A stretch of DNA of 64,000 nucleotides from Ailurus styani (lineage: Eukaryota > Chordata > Mammalia > Carnivora > Ailuridae). Positions 32,415 through 44,487 of the stretch are shown in pieces; position 1 is the stretch's first letter, and every line of letters begins with the position of its first letter. Under the pieces are notes generated by a model, which was not told the DNA's origin, did no database searches, and saw only the letters and a program-made list of their open reading frames with translations. Position numbers and translations under genes: made by a program. Where the stretch lies: NCBI GenBank assembly GCA_002007465.1, contig LNAC01000232.1, forward strand, positions 3,464,711 through 3,528,710, written 5' to 3'.

Positions 32415-34839
32415 AGAAAATCTGAACAGACCAATAATCAGTGAGGAAATCTCTTTTCAGGGCAGAGACAGCCTAGCTAGGCCTGAGAGGGGGTTTTCTA
32501 TCTCCTGGGCTGGGCTGACAGATCCTTTGGTGTTGAAGAAACCAGCCAGCCACTCAGCCCTTGGTGTGGAGCCAAGAGCATGGAGGAAGTGGTGGAATGA
32601 GGCTGTGAGTGACCATAATGCCACTCACGTGGAAGTTTCTGCATCAGAGTGTAGCCCTCCTAGAAACTGGGGCTCTGGCTGCATGAGATTCTTCTGGTTT
32701 CTTCACTGTAAAATCTGAAGGAAACTGTTTTAGGGAGTTTGGGTTTCCTTGTCTGGTCCCCAAGTCGAGGGTGTGTTAAAGAAACAAAATATAACAAGAG
32801 CTTAGATCAGTTGTTGAGAAGAAAGTTTCCCAAGATTCAGGGTTTGTTCCAAAAGTGGAGGTTTACTGTCTAGTGCTAAGTTTCAGATCCTAGGGCACAA
32901 GGTTCTATTTTGGGGTGCCATTTTGGGGTTGCCATTTCTGTAGGCAAGATGCTGGCTTGGTATCGAGGTGCCTGTTTGGGGGGTCTGATTTCCATGCTGG
33001 GGTGAGAGTTCCATTCCTGGGGGAAGTTTTCACTTCAGGGCCCCAGATACTTGATTGCAGGTGAGCTTTGAGCCTTGGGGCCAAGAATCCCCTTTGGTGC
33101 TCCATATTCTAGGATTGGGTTGAGGTTCCCTTCTTGGGCTTGGGGTTTGATTATCAGGCTGGAGGTCTTGTGCTCTGGGAGGAAGGGAAGAGCTAGAACC
33201 CCCCTTCACTTCTGGGGAAGACTTTCTGGGACCAGCAGCAGAGGAATGGGCCAACAGACTCAGGAGCTGGTGGTCAGGAGGCCTGGGTTCCAGCCCTTGC
33301 CTGGGTGTGAGACTGAAGAGAAATCACTTGTAAGCTTTAGGTCTCCCGCTGGAAGCATGGCCGGGCAGTGGTGTTGACTCACAAAGTAGCATCCAAGCTT
33401 GCTTGATCCTCCCAAAGTGACACTAATGGTGGGCTCCATAGGCACCAGTGGCCATTGCTCGGTGAGTCAAATCCATGATGACAGCGCTCATGCAGCCCTG
33501 GGCACTGTCAGCTTGGTCCAATTAGTGCCAATTGGATCTTAACTTGTGCTGAGGGGCCCTGGGGAGAGGGAGCACACACTGAGTGGGATTCGTTAAATCC
33601 GGGGCCCTGGGGCCTGGGGTGCGGCTCTCGTGGGCACGAGTAGGGCTGGCTTGGGCCCACAGCTTCCCTCCTAGTGGGCCAGTTCTCACTTAGCCCAGGC
33701 GGTGGGTATAGACAGATCAGAAACCGTGATCTGAAGGGGCCTGGCTCTCTCCCTCTGGTCTGCGGAGTAGAGGGATGGGGAGGCAGGGGATTGCTGTGTC
33801 CTCTGCTCCCAGCCTGGCTGGCACCCAGCTGAGAAACATCACTTCTATATAGGGCCACTGCCCTAACTCCCCTCCGTCATTTCCTTCTCCTGTTACTACT
33901 GTGGGGTTCCTCTCAGAGAGCAGAAGTTGCTGGGAAGAAAAAAGCCCCGATTATGTGTATCTGGGACTTCCAGCTTCGTGCAGCCCTCCTGTCTCTTCCC
34001 CCCTGGATCTTGCTCCAGATCTCCTAGAGATTGCCGAGACAGGGGGTCTTGGCCCTATTTCCTGGAGAAGCACACCGAGGCCTAGTTGGGTGGTCATTTC
34101 CAGGGTGCTCTCAGTGATGCCTATACCTGCTTGCCCAGGGTCACAGAGCTGGCCCGTGGGCCGTGAATGGGAGTGTCTGCCTTGTGGCCTCCTAGCCCCC
34201 AGACAACCCTCTCGCAGGTGGACCTTCCTGCCTCAGGGGTCTTCCCCTGTTCTACCCAAATGGGAGACAGCCCTGAGTAATGCAGCGCTGTCAGGGTGAG
34301 GCCATACAGGGAGTTTCCACCTCAGGGGCAATTTCTCTAATGTTCAAGAACTTCTCCTTTAGGACAGAGCCCCTTCCCCATCACCCAGGAAACTCAGGCA
34401 CCTGAGAATATGGGTGAATGTCTTTCACCCCCAGGGCTGTCCCGCGGATGTAGGGTATGCTCTGTCTGGGTCTGCAGGGACCCTCCGAGCCCCACTCCGT
34501 GGGCCTGGCCAAGGGACATGGCAGGTTGAGAGGTTTGGGGATCCCCCTGGGATCTGAGGAAACTCAACCCAGACATTGGACTCTGGTGCGGTCCAGCAGG
34601 CCTCTGGAGTTCCCCAAGGGCATGGCAGGGGAACCCAGGGCGAGGAGGGAGGAGGAAGGGCAGGCAGGGGAGAGGCCCTGTGGTTGAGGAACGGACTCAG
34701 GAGTCAGATTTTGTTTGCTCCCTGTGCCACTTGGAGCCAGAGGCTTAACTTCTGCATACCCTCATTCTTTATCGGAGAGAATGCTTGACGAGTCATGAAT
34801 GCATGATAAATACGAGTTACTGTGTTCATCATCGGGCTC

Positions 34840-35098
34840 CACCGGCAGGTCCCAGCTTAGACATCACTTCCACCGGGAAGCCTTCCCTGACCCCCCTGCC
34901 CCCATCCCCCAGCTGGGTTAGATGGCCTCTGTGTCCTCCTCACCACAGCCCTGTGCCCTCCTCGCAGCATGGATCCGACCAGGCTCAAGGGCCTGTTCAG
35001 CTGTCAGTGTTCCGTGCGGCCTACACGCTCCCCACTGTGTTGCTGCCCCAGGGCCTGGCATACACAGTAGGTGCTCAACAAATATTTTGAAATGAATG
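34840..35098 (+). repeat. LINE L2 3' fragment
   Basis: AGACATCACTTCCACCGGGAAGCCTTCCCTGACC is typical of the L2 3' region, and the fragment ends in a GCCTGGCATACACAGTAGGTGCTCAACAAATATT terminus. Confidence 0.9.
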
Positions 35099-36699
35099 CC
35101 AGAATGGGCTGATTCTGGGCAAATCAAACTTTTCTTTCCTGGCCCCTCAGGGCTGCAACAGCCCACTTTCTTTCCTTGGTTGAAATGACGTTTCCCGAAT
35201 ACCAGGCTCTGGGGCCAAGGCCAGAGAAGGGAAGAGTGATGTGGGACTGTTGGTTCACTCATTCATTCCCTGATGGCGCAGATGTTCTCGGGGTGCCGGG
35301 CCTCACGCCAGCCTCTGGGGACAGACGTGGCTCGGTCCTTACAGCCCTCGTGCTGCTGATCCCTGGGGCTGAGAATGGTCAGAGGAAAGGAGGGTGGTCA
35401 GCTAGGCTGAGTAGAGTCAGAGAAGGCTTCCCGGAGGAGAGCTTGGCTTTGAAGCATGATGGGGAAGTTTGGGTAGGTAATAGATGGGCCTTCTCTTGGG
35501 GGTGGGCCGAGAGCAGATACAGAAGATGGGGCTGCCTGTGTATGGCAATAAGGCAAAGCTGGCCCATGACATTGTGGCCTGAGGGTGTTGACTATCTTGT
35601 TAAAGATGGGTTGCAAGCTGTGGGTACCACTGATCCTTGCTCTGCCATCCACAGGCAGGTGACCCTGGGCAGGTCACAGCATGCCCCGAGGGCTACTATA
35701 TTGACCTCCAGGGTGGGAGCTATGATGCCAGCCACTCAGGGTGGTCAGACCACTGTGGCAAACCCCTTTGTGCAAGGAGATGGCCCAGGTAATAGAGGGA
35801 CAGAGGGCAGGCCTGCGGGGGGCAGGCTAGGAGGCAGGTATGGGGGTGGGGGCTCTGTGGGAAAACAGGAAGGCAGTCCTGCTCCAGGCTTCTGTTTTGT
35901 AAATAATTAAATCGTTATCTGGGGTTTGTGGTGCCCGGTGCAAGAGGCAGGCGGGGCACCTGGGAACAAGGTGCCGTATTGTCTAGGAAGTGGTGGAGTC
36001 CCTTCCCTCCCCTTTTCCCTCGCTCCCAACCCCCTGGGCATGGCAGGTGGGCTGGGAGTAAGCAGTCTTCTAGGGTCTTCTGGCCTTGTCACTCCTTCCC
36101 TGTATTTCTCTTTCTCTCTCCCCATCCCCCCCTTGTCATTGTCTGGTTTCCCTTCATATTCTCACCTCTGCAGACTCAAAGCTCCATTTGCCACCTGTAC
36201 CCCCAGGTCCCAGGCCCCTTGGCACCATTACTCTGTACCGACCCCGCTGCTGCCTGTCGAAGCCCTTCTCCCTCCCCAGCGGCCCTTCCCAAACACCCCC
36301 ACCCCCTTGAGTCCAGCATTACCCCCCAGGTCTGCTCGGGGGGCCTCAGGGGAACACTGACCTCTCCCTCGCCTCGTGCTCCAGAGACAAACGGTCATTT
36401 TTTTTTCATTTTTAGTGCTTAATACTGAGAATGTGAAGGTCTGTTTAGTCTTGTCCAGCTAACATAAACCAGCTGGAACTGGGCCATGGCGGGGACTTCG
36501 CTGTAAGTTCCCTTATTTGGAATGAAATTCATTGTTTTTCAGTGGGAGGCAGTGGGGATTTTGGGGAGGCCCTTCTGGGCCCCCTCTTCACGATGTGGCC
36601 TGCAGGGCCCCTCCAAAGGTCACCGAGGTGTCTGTGACATAGAGCCGGGCCCCAGGACACCAGTTACCCCCGGTACCTCAGGGAGGGAGGGGGCCTGGG

Positions 36700-36845
36700 G
36701 TCACGTTGTCCAGCACTGTCCTTTTCCAGGGGAGAAACTGAGGCTCAGAGAGGAGAAGGGACCTTCCCAGAGTCCCAGGGCAAGTTGGAGCAGACGGAGG
36801 TCTAGAAGGCTCCTGATTCTCTGGCTCTCAGACCTCTGTGCTATG
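36700..36845 (-). repeat. MIR SINE
   Basis: GGGGAGAAACTGAGGCTCAGAG followed by CCAGAGTCCCAGGGCAAG is the reverse MIR core order. Confidence 0.7.
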
Positions 36846-38706
36846 CCAGGATGCCTCTGGCCTAGGAGCTCTGCAGGGTGGGGCTGTGAGGCAGGTGGGC
36901 GCGCTGATGAATCAGGCTGCAAGTGGCTTAGCTGCTAAACAGAGGCCTGGGGCGGTGAGCTGGGGGCCGGGGTGTGAGAGGGGAGGAAGGGCAGGGAAGG
37001 CAGAGGGTGGTGCACGGGAAGGGGGAGGGGGCTGAGGGTCCAGGGGTGCTGGTTCTGGTCCTGACTCTGCTGCTGTTGCTGTGACTTCTGGCTCTCGGAT
37101 GTCTTCTTTGACCTTGGTCTTCCCCACGGGTCCTGGAGGCTCAGCCTTTTTTGTGCCCCCCCAGGGTGTGCCTTGGATGAACCCAGGCCAGGGAGTGATG
37201 GGCCGTGTGAACCCTCTCACCCAGCAAGTTATCTCTCTCTGGGGCCAGGTTTCCTGCCCTTGAAAAGGGGGGTGTGGACCCTTCATGAGTCTTCTGGAAG
37301 AGCATGAGGTTTCGGTCTTGACTCTCATACTTTCTTAGCTGGGCTACTCATGAAGGACACAGACTTCAAAACCTGGGGCTCTAGAGGGAGCAGTGGGGGT
37401 CTTTGCAAGGAGGATGTGAACTCATATACCCAAAATGTCTATTCCTGATGCCCAGCAAATAGAGTGGGGGGTGAGGCAGGAAGCAAGCCAGCATGGTGGT
37501 GGCTGCCTTTGAGCCACGCAGCTTACCCTGACCCGCCTCGGGGCTCCGTTGCTTCCTTTGCTCTTCCTGGGCCCCTACTGGAAAAACAGCAAGCGAATGT
37601 TTAGATAGTCTTTCTAGAGGGAGTTCCCCATTTAACATCCTTTAAAAAGAACTTCTCATTTATTCACTGATTCTTTTCACAGAGATCACACAGCTGGGAC
37701 GTAGGAAGCTGTAACTGACCAGTGTAGGAATCCCTGGGTCTGAAAAAGGAAAGATGTTAGAAAGCGCAGGCCTGAGAAATCACAACCAGAAGGCCCTGGT
37801 GCTGGGGAAATCAGGGCAGGAGACACCGCATTGTTTACTACGAACATTCCATTCACCGCTCTTCTAGCAGTAACGCTAGTACTAGTGTCCCAGGCTGCGA
37901 ATCAAGGTACGTTCAGCGTCTGCTTCTAGATGGTTGGTGAGGCGCTTGTATACAAAAGATCATCTCGTTGCCAAGAGCAAGCCACACCCTAGGAAAACAT
38001 TAAACTCAGCCTTAAAGGGAATGGAGATGATGTAAAGACCAACATCCACACTGGCCCTGGACATCACTGGTCAGTGGGAAGCCATTGGAAATTTTAGACT
38101 TGCTTTTTAGGTGGATCGGTTGAGCTGCTTTGTGGACGATGAATTTAAGAGGGAGAAGATGGGGGCAGGGAGACTAGTTATGGTGGGAGCATAGGTGTCT
38201 CAGGGAAGGATGCCTAAGTCTGAACTGCAGTTTTGGTGAAAGAGAGGATTTCGAGACACACTGAGCGGGAGCGCTTGGCAGCATTAATAAACGGATGGTG
38301 GGGGTTGTAAGGGAGAGGGAGGAATCCAGGAAGGTGCCCAAGTTTTCAGGTGGCTGGGAGGATGGTAATTTCCATCAAGACCCTAGGCAGGAGGGGGTGG
38401 GTCGGAGGGGAAGCTCATGGGTTGAGTTTGGGGATGCCAGAGGAGGGCTGAGGCTTTCTAGGGGGAGACTCTTGGGTCAGCAGCTCCATGTGTGAGCTCA
38501 GAGCTCATGGAGGAAGTCATGGCTGCAACCGGTTGTCAGCAATGGGTGCCACTTAAATCTTGAAGGTGAATGAAGGATCCCAGGGTGGACAGAACAAAAC
38601 TGAAGGAGTCGGGCAAGGACGAAGGGAAAACCAAGAAAAGACAACGGGCCAGAGAAGCTGATGGAGGCCATGGGGTAGAGTTTAGAGATCGTGATATGGC
38701 ATAAGA

Positions 38707-38903
38707 AGTGGTTCTCAGACCTTTAATGATCCTATGGATTGCCTGTGGATTGTAAAAATGCAGGTTCCTGGAGCCTGCCAGATTACCCCCAGATAATCTG
38801 GCATAGTCAGTCTTGGGTTGGGCTTCTGGGTTCTGCTTTTTTAAGCAAGAATCTCAGGAGGTACTGATGTGGGAGATCTATGGACCCCCCATTGTGAAAC
38901 ACT
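38707..38903. repeat. MER5-type hAT-Charlie MITE
   Basis: GTGGTTCTCAGACC at the left and ATTGTGAAACACT at the right bound AT-rich, internally diverged sequence with AATGCAGGTTCCTGGAGCC and TTTTAAGCAAGAATCTCAGG. This resembles the MER5 group. The exact subfamily is uncertain. Confidence 0.6.
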
Positions 38904-38914
38904 TCCCTGGGAGT

Positions 38915-39110
38915 TGGTCAGATCTGGGCTCAAATCTTGGTTCTTGGGTCTTGACCGTGGGTAAATGTCTTGATCTTCCAAACCTCTGGTTTCTTTATTG
39001 GTACGCAGGCATACTAGTTCCCACTTCACAAGGTCACTGTGTGGATTAATTGGGGTGGGTCAGGACCTGGTCAGTAGTAAAATGTCAGTAAACAGTAGGT
39101 ACTTCTTGTT
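38915..39110 (+). repeat. MIR SINE
   Basis: GATCTGGGCTCAAATCTTGG, then TAAATGTCTTGATCTTCC and TTCACAAGGTCACTGTGTGG follow MIR order. Confidence 0.7.
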
Positions 39111-39979
39111 CAGAACTAGAAGTTTGAAGATAGTGAGTAATGGGACAAGGTTCAACCTAATGGGAGTCCTCCCCTGCCTAGCATCCAGTTGGCCCCAGAT
39201 TCCATCTCCCAGTTGTCTTGTCTGAGTTGATAGAACTGGGGGGCTCCTGGCTCATCTCATCTCATGAATCAAATCAGAAGTCAATTTACCTCTTGGCAGT
39301 GAGAAATTTACTATCAGATGGACAAGACAGCGCGTCAGCTGCTTGCCATTTTCTCCCCCTGCAGGAGGCTCTTTGAGTGCTGGGTGAACCTGGCATCTAG
39401 CTGGGGAGTTGAGGCCATGATCTGAGGATTCAGTGCCCTTGGGCCCTGAACTCCACCCAGACCACTTTGCCAACAGGGAGATGCCTGCCCTGTGGACCCA
39501 GCCCCAGGCCAGCCCTGGCTGTGCTCCCCTGTACCCCACTACAGCTAGCTTCAGGGATACCTCCTTTCCCCTGATTCCTTGGCATCCAATGAGCACCTCT
39601 TTCCTTTAGGTTTGTCAATACCTCCAGTCAGGTCTCTTGTACTGGGGCGGTTTCGTCTCTTGAGGGTAACTTTGCATGCTCTGATTCACGACCAGTCGAT
39701 TTCACAGACTGAAAATCGGGCAAAGCTTATTGTCAAGTGCACTGGGGAGGCACCTCATTGTGGCCGTCTCCCCACTTATTGTCCATACAGGCTTTCAGGA
39801 AGGAGGCAGTGTGGTAAGCCCTCGGTGGCACCTCTATACACAGGATGATTTTACAACTTTTAATATTTGGTGGTACTGTTTTTAAAATTGTCCACCACAT
39901 TGTTTAGAGCCCAAACCAAGTTGCACAGTATGCCTAGTGTGCATAATATGGTCGTATTTGTGTCTAGAGTATTATATTT

Positions 39980-40187
39980 TTCCTTTCTCTCCCCTTCCTT
40001 CCCTCCCTCCCTTCCATCCTTCTTTCTTTCCTTCCAACTAATATTTATTTAGTGCCTACTATGTGCCAGGCACTGTTCTAGGAATTAGGATATAGCAGTG
40101 AGCAAATTCTGTATCTCATGGAGTTACATTCTTCTGAGTATGAGGAGAGACAGACAGACAGACAGACACACACACACACACACACAG
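39980..40187 (+). repeat. Pyrimidine tract, L2-type end, and (GACA)n(CA)n microsatellite
   Basis: A CCTTCCTTCC-type tract (39985-40035) is followed by ATATTTATTTAGTGCCTACTATGTGCCAGGCACTG (ancient repeat end), then GACAGACAGACAGACA and a CA run at about 40148-40187. Confidence 0.75.
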
Positions 40188-40307
40188 AGAGAAAAAAAGA
40201 TGACATATGAGATGTCAGATGGTGATAAGTGCTATGGAGAGAAATAAATCATGGGGTGTGGCAGTGATGGGATTATGGGTGGGGATGTTTACACTTTATT
40301 TATTTAT

Positions 40308-40496
40308 TTTTAAAGATTTTATTTATTTATTTTGACAGAGAGAGATCACAAGTAAGCAGAGAGGCAGGCAGAGAGAGAGGAGGAAGCAGGCTCCCTGCCG
40401 AGCAGAGAGACCTATGCGGGGCTCGATCCCAGGACCCTGAGATCATGACCTGAGCCGAAGGCAGAGGCTTTAACCCACTGAGCCACCCAGGTGCCC
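40308..40496 (-). repeat. CAN-SINE, young mustelid-type body
   Basis: A full-length element: AAAGATTTTATTTATTTATTTTG, GAGATCACAAGTAAGCAGAGAGG, then GCCACCCAGGTGCCC. It abuts the L1 that begins at 40497. Confidence 0.93.
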
Positions 40497-41960
40497 ATCT
40501 CTTGTCTTTTTGATGACAGCCATCTGACAGGTGTGAGGTGTTATCTCATTTTGGTCTTGATTTGCATTTCCCTGATGATTAGTGATGTTGAATACCCTTT
40601 CATATTTTTATTGGCCATTTGCATGTCTTCTTTGGAAAAATGACTATTCAGGTCCTTTGGTCATTTTTTAAAAAATCCAGTTATTTGTGGTTTTTTTTGT
40701 TTTGTTTTTTGCTATTGAGTTGTTTGAATTTCTTGTATGTTTTGGATGTTAACCCCTTAACAGATGTATGGTTTGCAACTCTTTTCTCACATCTGTAGGT
40801 TGTCTCTTCACTCTGTTGATTGCTTCCTTTGCTGGGCAGAAGCTTTTTAGTTTGAAGTAGTCCCACTTGTCTGTTTTTGGTTTTGGTACCTGTGTTTTTG
40901 GAATCATGTCCAAAAAAATCATTGTCAAGACCAATGTCAAGCTTTCCCCTATGTTTTCTTCCAGCATTTTTACAGTTTCAGGTTTTATGTTTAAGTCTTT
41001 AATCTATTTTGAGTTGATTTTCGTATCTGGTGTGGTATAGTGGTCCAACTTCATAATTCTGCATGTAGACATCCAGTTTTCTCAGTATCATTCATTTACT
41101 GAAGAATCTCTTTCCCCATTGCGTGTTCTTGGAACCATTGACAGAGATTGCTTGATCATAAATGCCTGGATTCGTCTGTGGGCTCTATTTTCTTTTTCTT
41201 TTTCTTTTTTTTTAAAGATTTTATTTATTTATTTATTTGACAGCGAGAGATCAAGAATAGGCAGAGAGGCAGGCAGAGAGAGAGGAGGAAGCAGGCTCTC
41301 CGCCGANCTTTTTTTTTAAAGATTTTATTTATTTATTTATTTGACAGCGAGAGAGATCAAGAATAGGCAGAGAGGCAGGCAGAGAGAGAGGAGGAAGCAG
41401 GCTCTCCGCCGAGCAGAGAGCCCGATGCGGGCCTCGATTCCAGGACCCTGAGATCATGACCCGAGCCGAAGGCAGAGGCTTTAACCCACTGAGCCACCCA
41501 GGCGCCCTGTGGGCTCTATTTTCTATTCCATTGGTCTATATGCCTGATTTTATGCTAGTACTAGAGTATTTTGATTACTGTACCTTTATACCTTTATTAT
41601 AATTTGTTCTTCTTGCTCAAGATTGCTTTGATTTTTCAGGGTCTTTTATGGTTCTATATGAATTGTAGGATGGTGTTTCTCTTTCTGTGAAAAACAACAT
41701 TGGAATTTTGATAGGCATTGCCTTGAATCTGTAGATTGCTTTGGGGAGTATGGACATCGTGACAATATTAATTCTTCCAGTCCATGAACATGAGGTATCT
41801 TTCCATTTATTTGTGTTTTCTTTAACTTCTTTCAGCAATGTCTTACAGTTTTCAGTGTACTCATCTTTCACTTACTTGGTTAAATTTATCCTGAAGTATT
41901 TTGTCCTTTTTGATACCACTGTAAATGGATTGTTTTCTTAATTTTTTGGGGGGATAGTAT
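40497..41960 (-). mobile_element. L1 3' part (3' UTR and ORF2 end), reverse, interrupted by a SINE
   Basis: Plus-strand landmarks in reverse order of an L1 3' end: GATGATTAGTGATGTTGAATACC, AGACCAATGTCAAGCTTTCCC, TTGAGTTGATTTTCGTATCTGG, AGGGTCTTTTATGGTTCTATATG, TTTGATAGGCATTGCCTTGAATC and CTTTCACTTACTTGGTTAAA. It lacks intact frames. It contains the duplicated CAN-SINE at 41194-41506. Confidence 0.88.
41194..41506 (-). repeat. CAN-SINE with partial tandem duplication around a single N
   Basis: CTGTGGGCTCTATTTTCT flanks the block at 41176-41193 and 41507-41524, a perfect 18-bp target duplication, so one insertion event is implied. Inside, the tail half occurs twice: 41204-41306 and 41308-41412, identical except for two extra bases (GA) in the second copy. 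They are separated by one N at 41307. Only the second copy continues into the head. The duplication looks like an assembly join rather than biology. Confidence 0.93.
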
Positions 41961-42039
41961 TTTGCACTTGTCTTTTTTGCATATAATGTGACAGCATTTG
42001 GGGGGACCTAGCTTTTAATGCATCCTTTCAAAACATTCA

Positions 42040-43790
42040 ACCTTGTTTTTGTTTTGTTAACCATTTTTAGGTATACAGTATCCTGCCACTGAGTACATGA
42101 CATTGTTTTATAATCATCACCACCGTCTGTCTCCAGAACTTCTTTCATTTTCCCAAACCAAAACTTTGTACCTATTAAATACTAACTCCTCATTCCCCCT
42201 GCCTCCATCCCCTGGCAACCACTGTTTTATTTCCCATCCCTATGCATTTGACTGCTTTAGGTACCTCATATAATTGGAATTATACAGTGTTTGTCCTTTC
42301 ATGACTAGTTTATTTCACTCAGCATTATTATCCTCAAGGTTCAACCATGTTGTGGCGTGAAACAGAATTTCTTTATTTAAGGCTGAATAAGATTCCATCA
42401 TGTGTGTATCTGTCTCTCCATATACCACATTTTGTCTATCCATTCATCTGTCAATGGACACTTAACGTTATTTCTATCTTTTGGCTGTTGTAAATAATGC
42501 AGTTATGAACACAGGTGCGCAAATATCCGTTTCGAGACTTTGCCCTCGACTCTTTCAGGTGTGTTCCTAGAAGTGGGATTGTTGGATCATATGGTAATCC
42601 TGTTCTTCATTTTTTGAGGAATTGATTCAACTTAGTTTTTACCAGAAAACTTATAATTTTCTTTCCTCATCCCCTCCTCTCACACCCATATTTAATGGAT
42701 TTTAAAAAGTAGCTTTCTTGAGGTATAATTGACATACAAAACACTGCCCATATTTCTTATGTATCATTTGATGTGTTTTGAAGGACATGTACATCTGAGA
42801 CCATCAGCACCATCCCGTTAATGAACGTTTCCATCACCCTCAAAACTTCCCTTGTGTTTTTTGTAACCTTCTGTCTTACTCCTCCCTATCCCCTCCCGAT
42901 AACTGAAGTAACTGCTGATCTGCTCTCTGACACTGTAGGTTAAGTTGTCTTTTTAATTTTTTTTTAAGATTTTATTTATTTATTTGACAGAGAGACACAG
43001 CGAGAGAGGGACCACAAGCAGGGGGAGTGGGAGAGGGAGAAGCAGGCTTCCTGCTGAGCAGGGAACCAGATGCAGGGCTCAGTCCTAGGACCCTGGGATC
43101 ATGATCTGAGCCAAAGTCAGACGCTTAACAACTGAGCCACCCGGGGGTCCCGTAAGTTGTCTTTTTAAAGAGTTCTGTATAAATGGAATCATAGAGCATG
43201 TACACTCTTGTCCCCTGGCTTCTTCCACTCACTTATTTTTAAGATTCGTTCATATTGTGGTATGTATTGATAACTCATTTTTTTTATTATTGCTTAGTGG
43301 TATTCCATGTGTGTATCTACAATTTGTTTATCTGTTAACCTGTGGATGGACATTTGGGTTGTTTTCAATTTTACGCTATTACAAATAAGTTGCTAAGAAC
43401 TTTTACATAAAGTCTATGTATGGCCATGCCGTTCCTTTTCTTTTGGGTAAATACCTAGAAATGGAATGGCCAGATCATATGGTAGGTGTGTGTTTAGCAT
43501 AAAAGAAACCAACAAAAAAATAGTTGTACCATTTATATCTTCACTAGCAGAGCACGAGCGTTCTAATTTCTCCACATCCTCACCATCACTTGGTATGGTC
43601 AGTCATTTTAATTTTGGCCATTCTAATAGATTCTAATAGATGTCTAGTGGTGTCTCACTGGGGCTTTAATTGGCATTTCCCTAAAGATGAATGATTTTGA
43701 ACATTTTTTTTCATGTGCCTATTTACCATCTGTATATCTACTTTGGTGAAGAGCTTACTGAAATTTTCTCCCAGTTTTACTGAAATATAA
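42040..43790 (-). repeat. L1M-type 3' UTR cluster, interrupted by a SINE
   Basis: Two diverged L1M ends follow each other. One (42040-42690) reads CTGGCAACCACTGTTTTATTTCC, CACTCAGCATTATTATCCTC and GTGGGATTGTTGGATCATATGG. The other (42700-43790) reads CTTTCTTGAGGTATAATTGAC, ATGTGTGTATCTACAATTTG, GAATGGCCAGATCATATGG and CACTGGGGCTTTAATTGGC. Both are reverse. Confidence 0.75.
42956..43152 (-). repeat. CAN-SINE with perfect 15-bp TSD
   Basis: TAAGTTGTCTTTTTA at 42941-42955 and 43153-43167 flanks a full reverse element (TTAAGATTTTATTTATTTATTTG to GCCACCCGGGGGTCCC). Confidence 0.95.
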
Positions 43791-44390
43791 TGGACACATA
43801 ACATTGTGTAAGTTTAAGGTATACAGTGTGTTGATTTGATACATTGATATATTGTAAAATGATTACCACCCTGGCACTAGCTACCACCCCCATCCCATCA
43901 CATAGTTACCGTTTCTGTTTTGTGGTGAGGACATTTACTATTTACTCTCTAGCTACATTCAGGTATATGATACAGTATTATTAGCTATGAACACCATGCC
44001 AATGCAAGCTTGTATTCTTTGACCAATAACTCCTGATTTCCCCCACCTCCCATGCCCTTGTAATCTCCACTCTACTCTCTGTTTCTTTGAGTTTGACATA
44101 TAAGTACTATCATACAGTTCTGTATTTTTTTTCTGACTTATTTCACTTAGCATAAGGCTGTCAAGGTTCATCCAACTTATCACAAAAAGCAGGGGTTCCT
44201 TCTCTCTCATTGGCCCATTACTTCTTAATGGCTGTTTTCTTATTTTTGAGTTTTGAGGCTTCTGTACATATTTTGGATTCTCAATTAAATATGTACTTTG
44301 CAGTCATTTTCTCCCAATCTGTGACTTGTCTTCTCATTCTCTTTAAAGAGACTTTTGATACATTTTATATAATACTTAAATACATTACAT
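43790..44390 (-). repeat. L1M-type remnant
   Basis: ATAATGGACACATAACATTGTG, AAGTTTAAGGTATACAGTGTG, ATGATTACCACCCTGGCACTAG and TTCACTTAGCATAAGGCTGTC follow the known L1M order in reverse. Confidence 0.7.
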
Positions 44391-44471
44391 AGTTTCCTGG
44401 CATACCAACCTGTCAAAAACAAGTTCAGGGACAACACAATGGCTCATATTGAGCATACAGTTCAGCAGGGC

Positions 44472-44487
44472 GGGGGGGGGGGGGGGG
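44472..44487 (+). repeat. poly(G) run (16 G)
   Basis: Sixteen uninterrupted G follow GGGC. Such runs are error-prone in assembly and can form G-quadruplexes. Confidence 0.95.

Larger units (their letters stand above)
32460..40300 (+). other. NEURL1: NEURL1 intron, middle part
   Basis: GC-rich unique sequence with scattered ancient repeats: L2 at 34840-35098, MIR-like pieces near 34690-34800, 35640-35780 and 36700-36840, MIR at 38915-39110, and MER5-like at 38707-38903. Stretches 32460-34680, 35100-36700, 36850-38700 and 39120-39980 show no gene. Long frames near 35176-35910 and 35926-36422 reflect GC-rich composition and have no family features. A CCAATT-rich block is at 33518-33535. Confidence 0.65.

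Noticed and set aside
35176..35910. A 244-codon frame in the NEURL1 intron
   Set aside because: It runs through MIR-like sequence and unique GC-rich intron, with no recognisable protein features.
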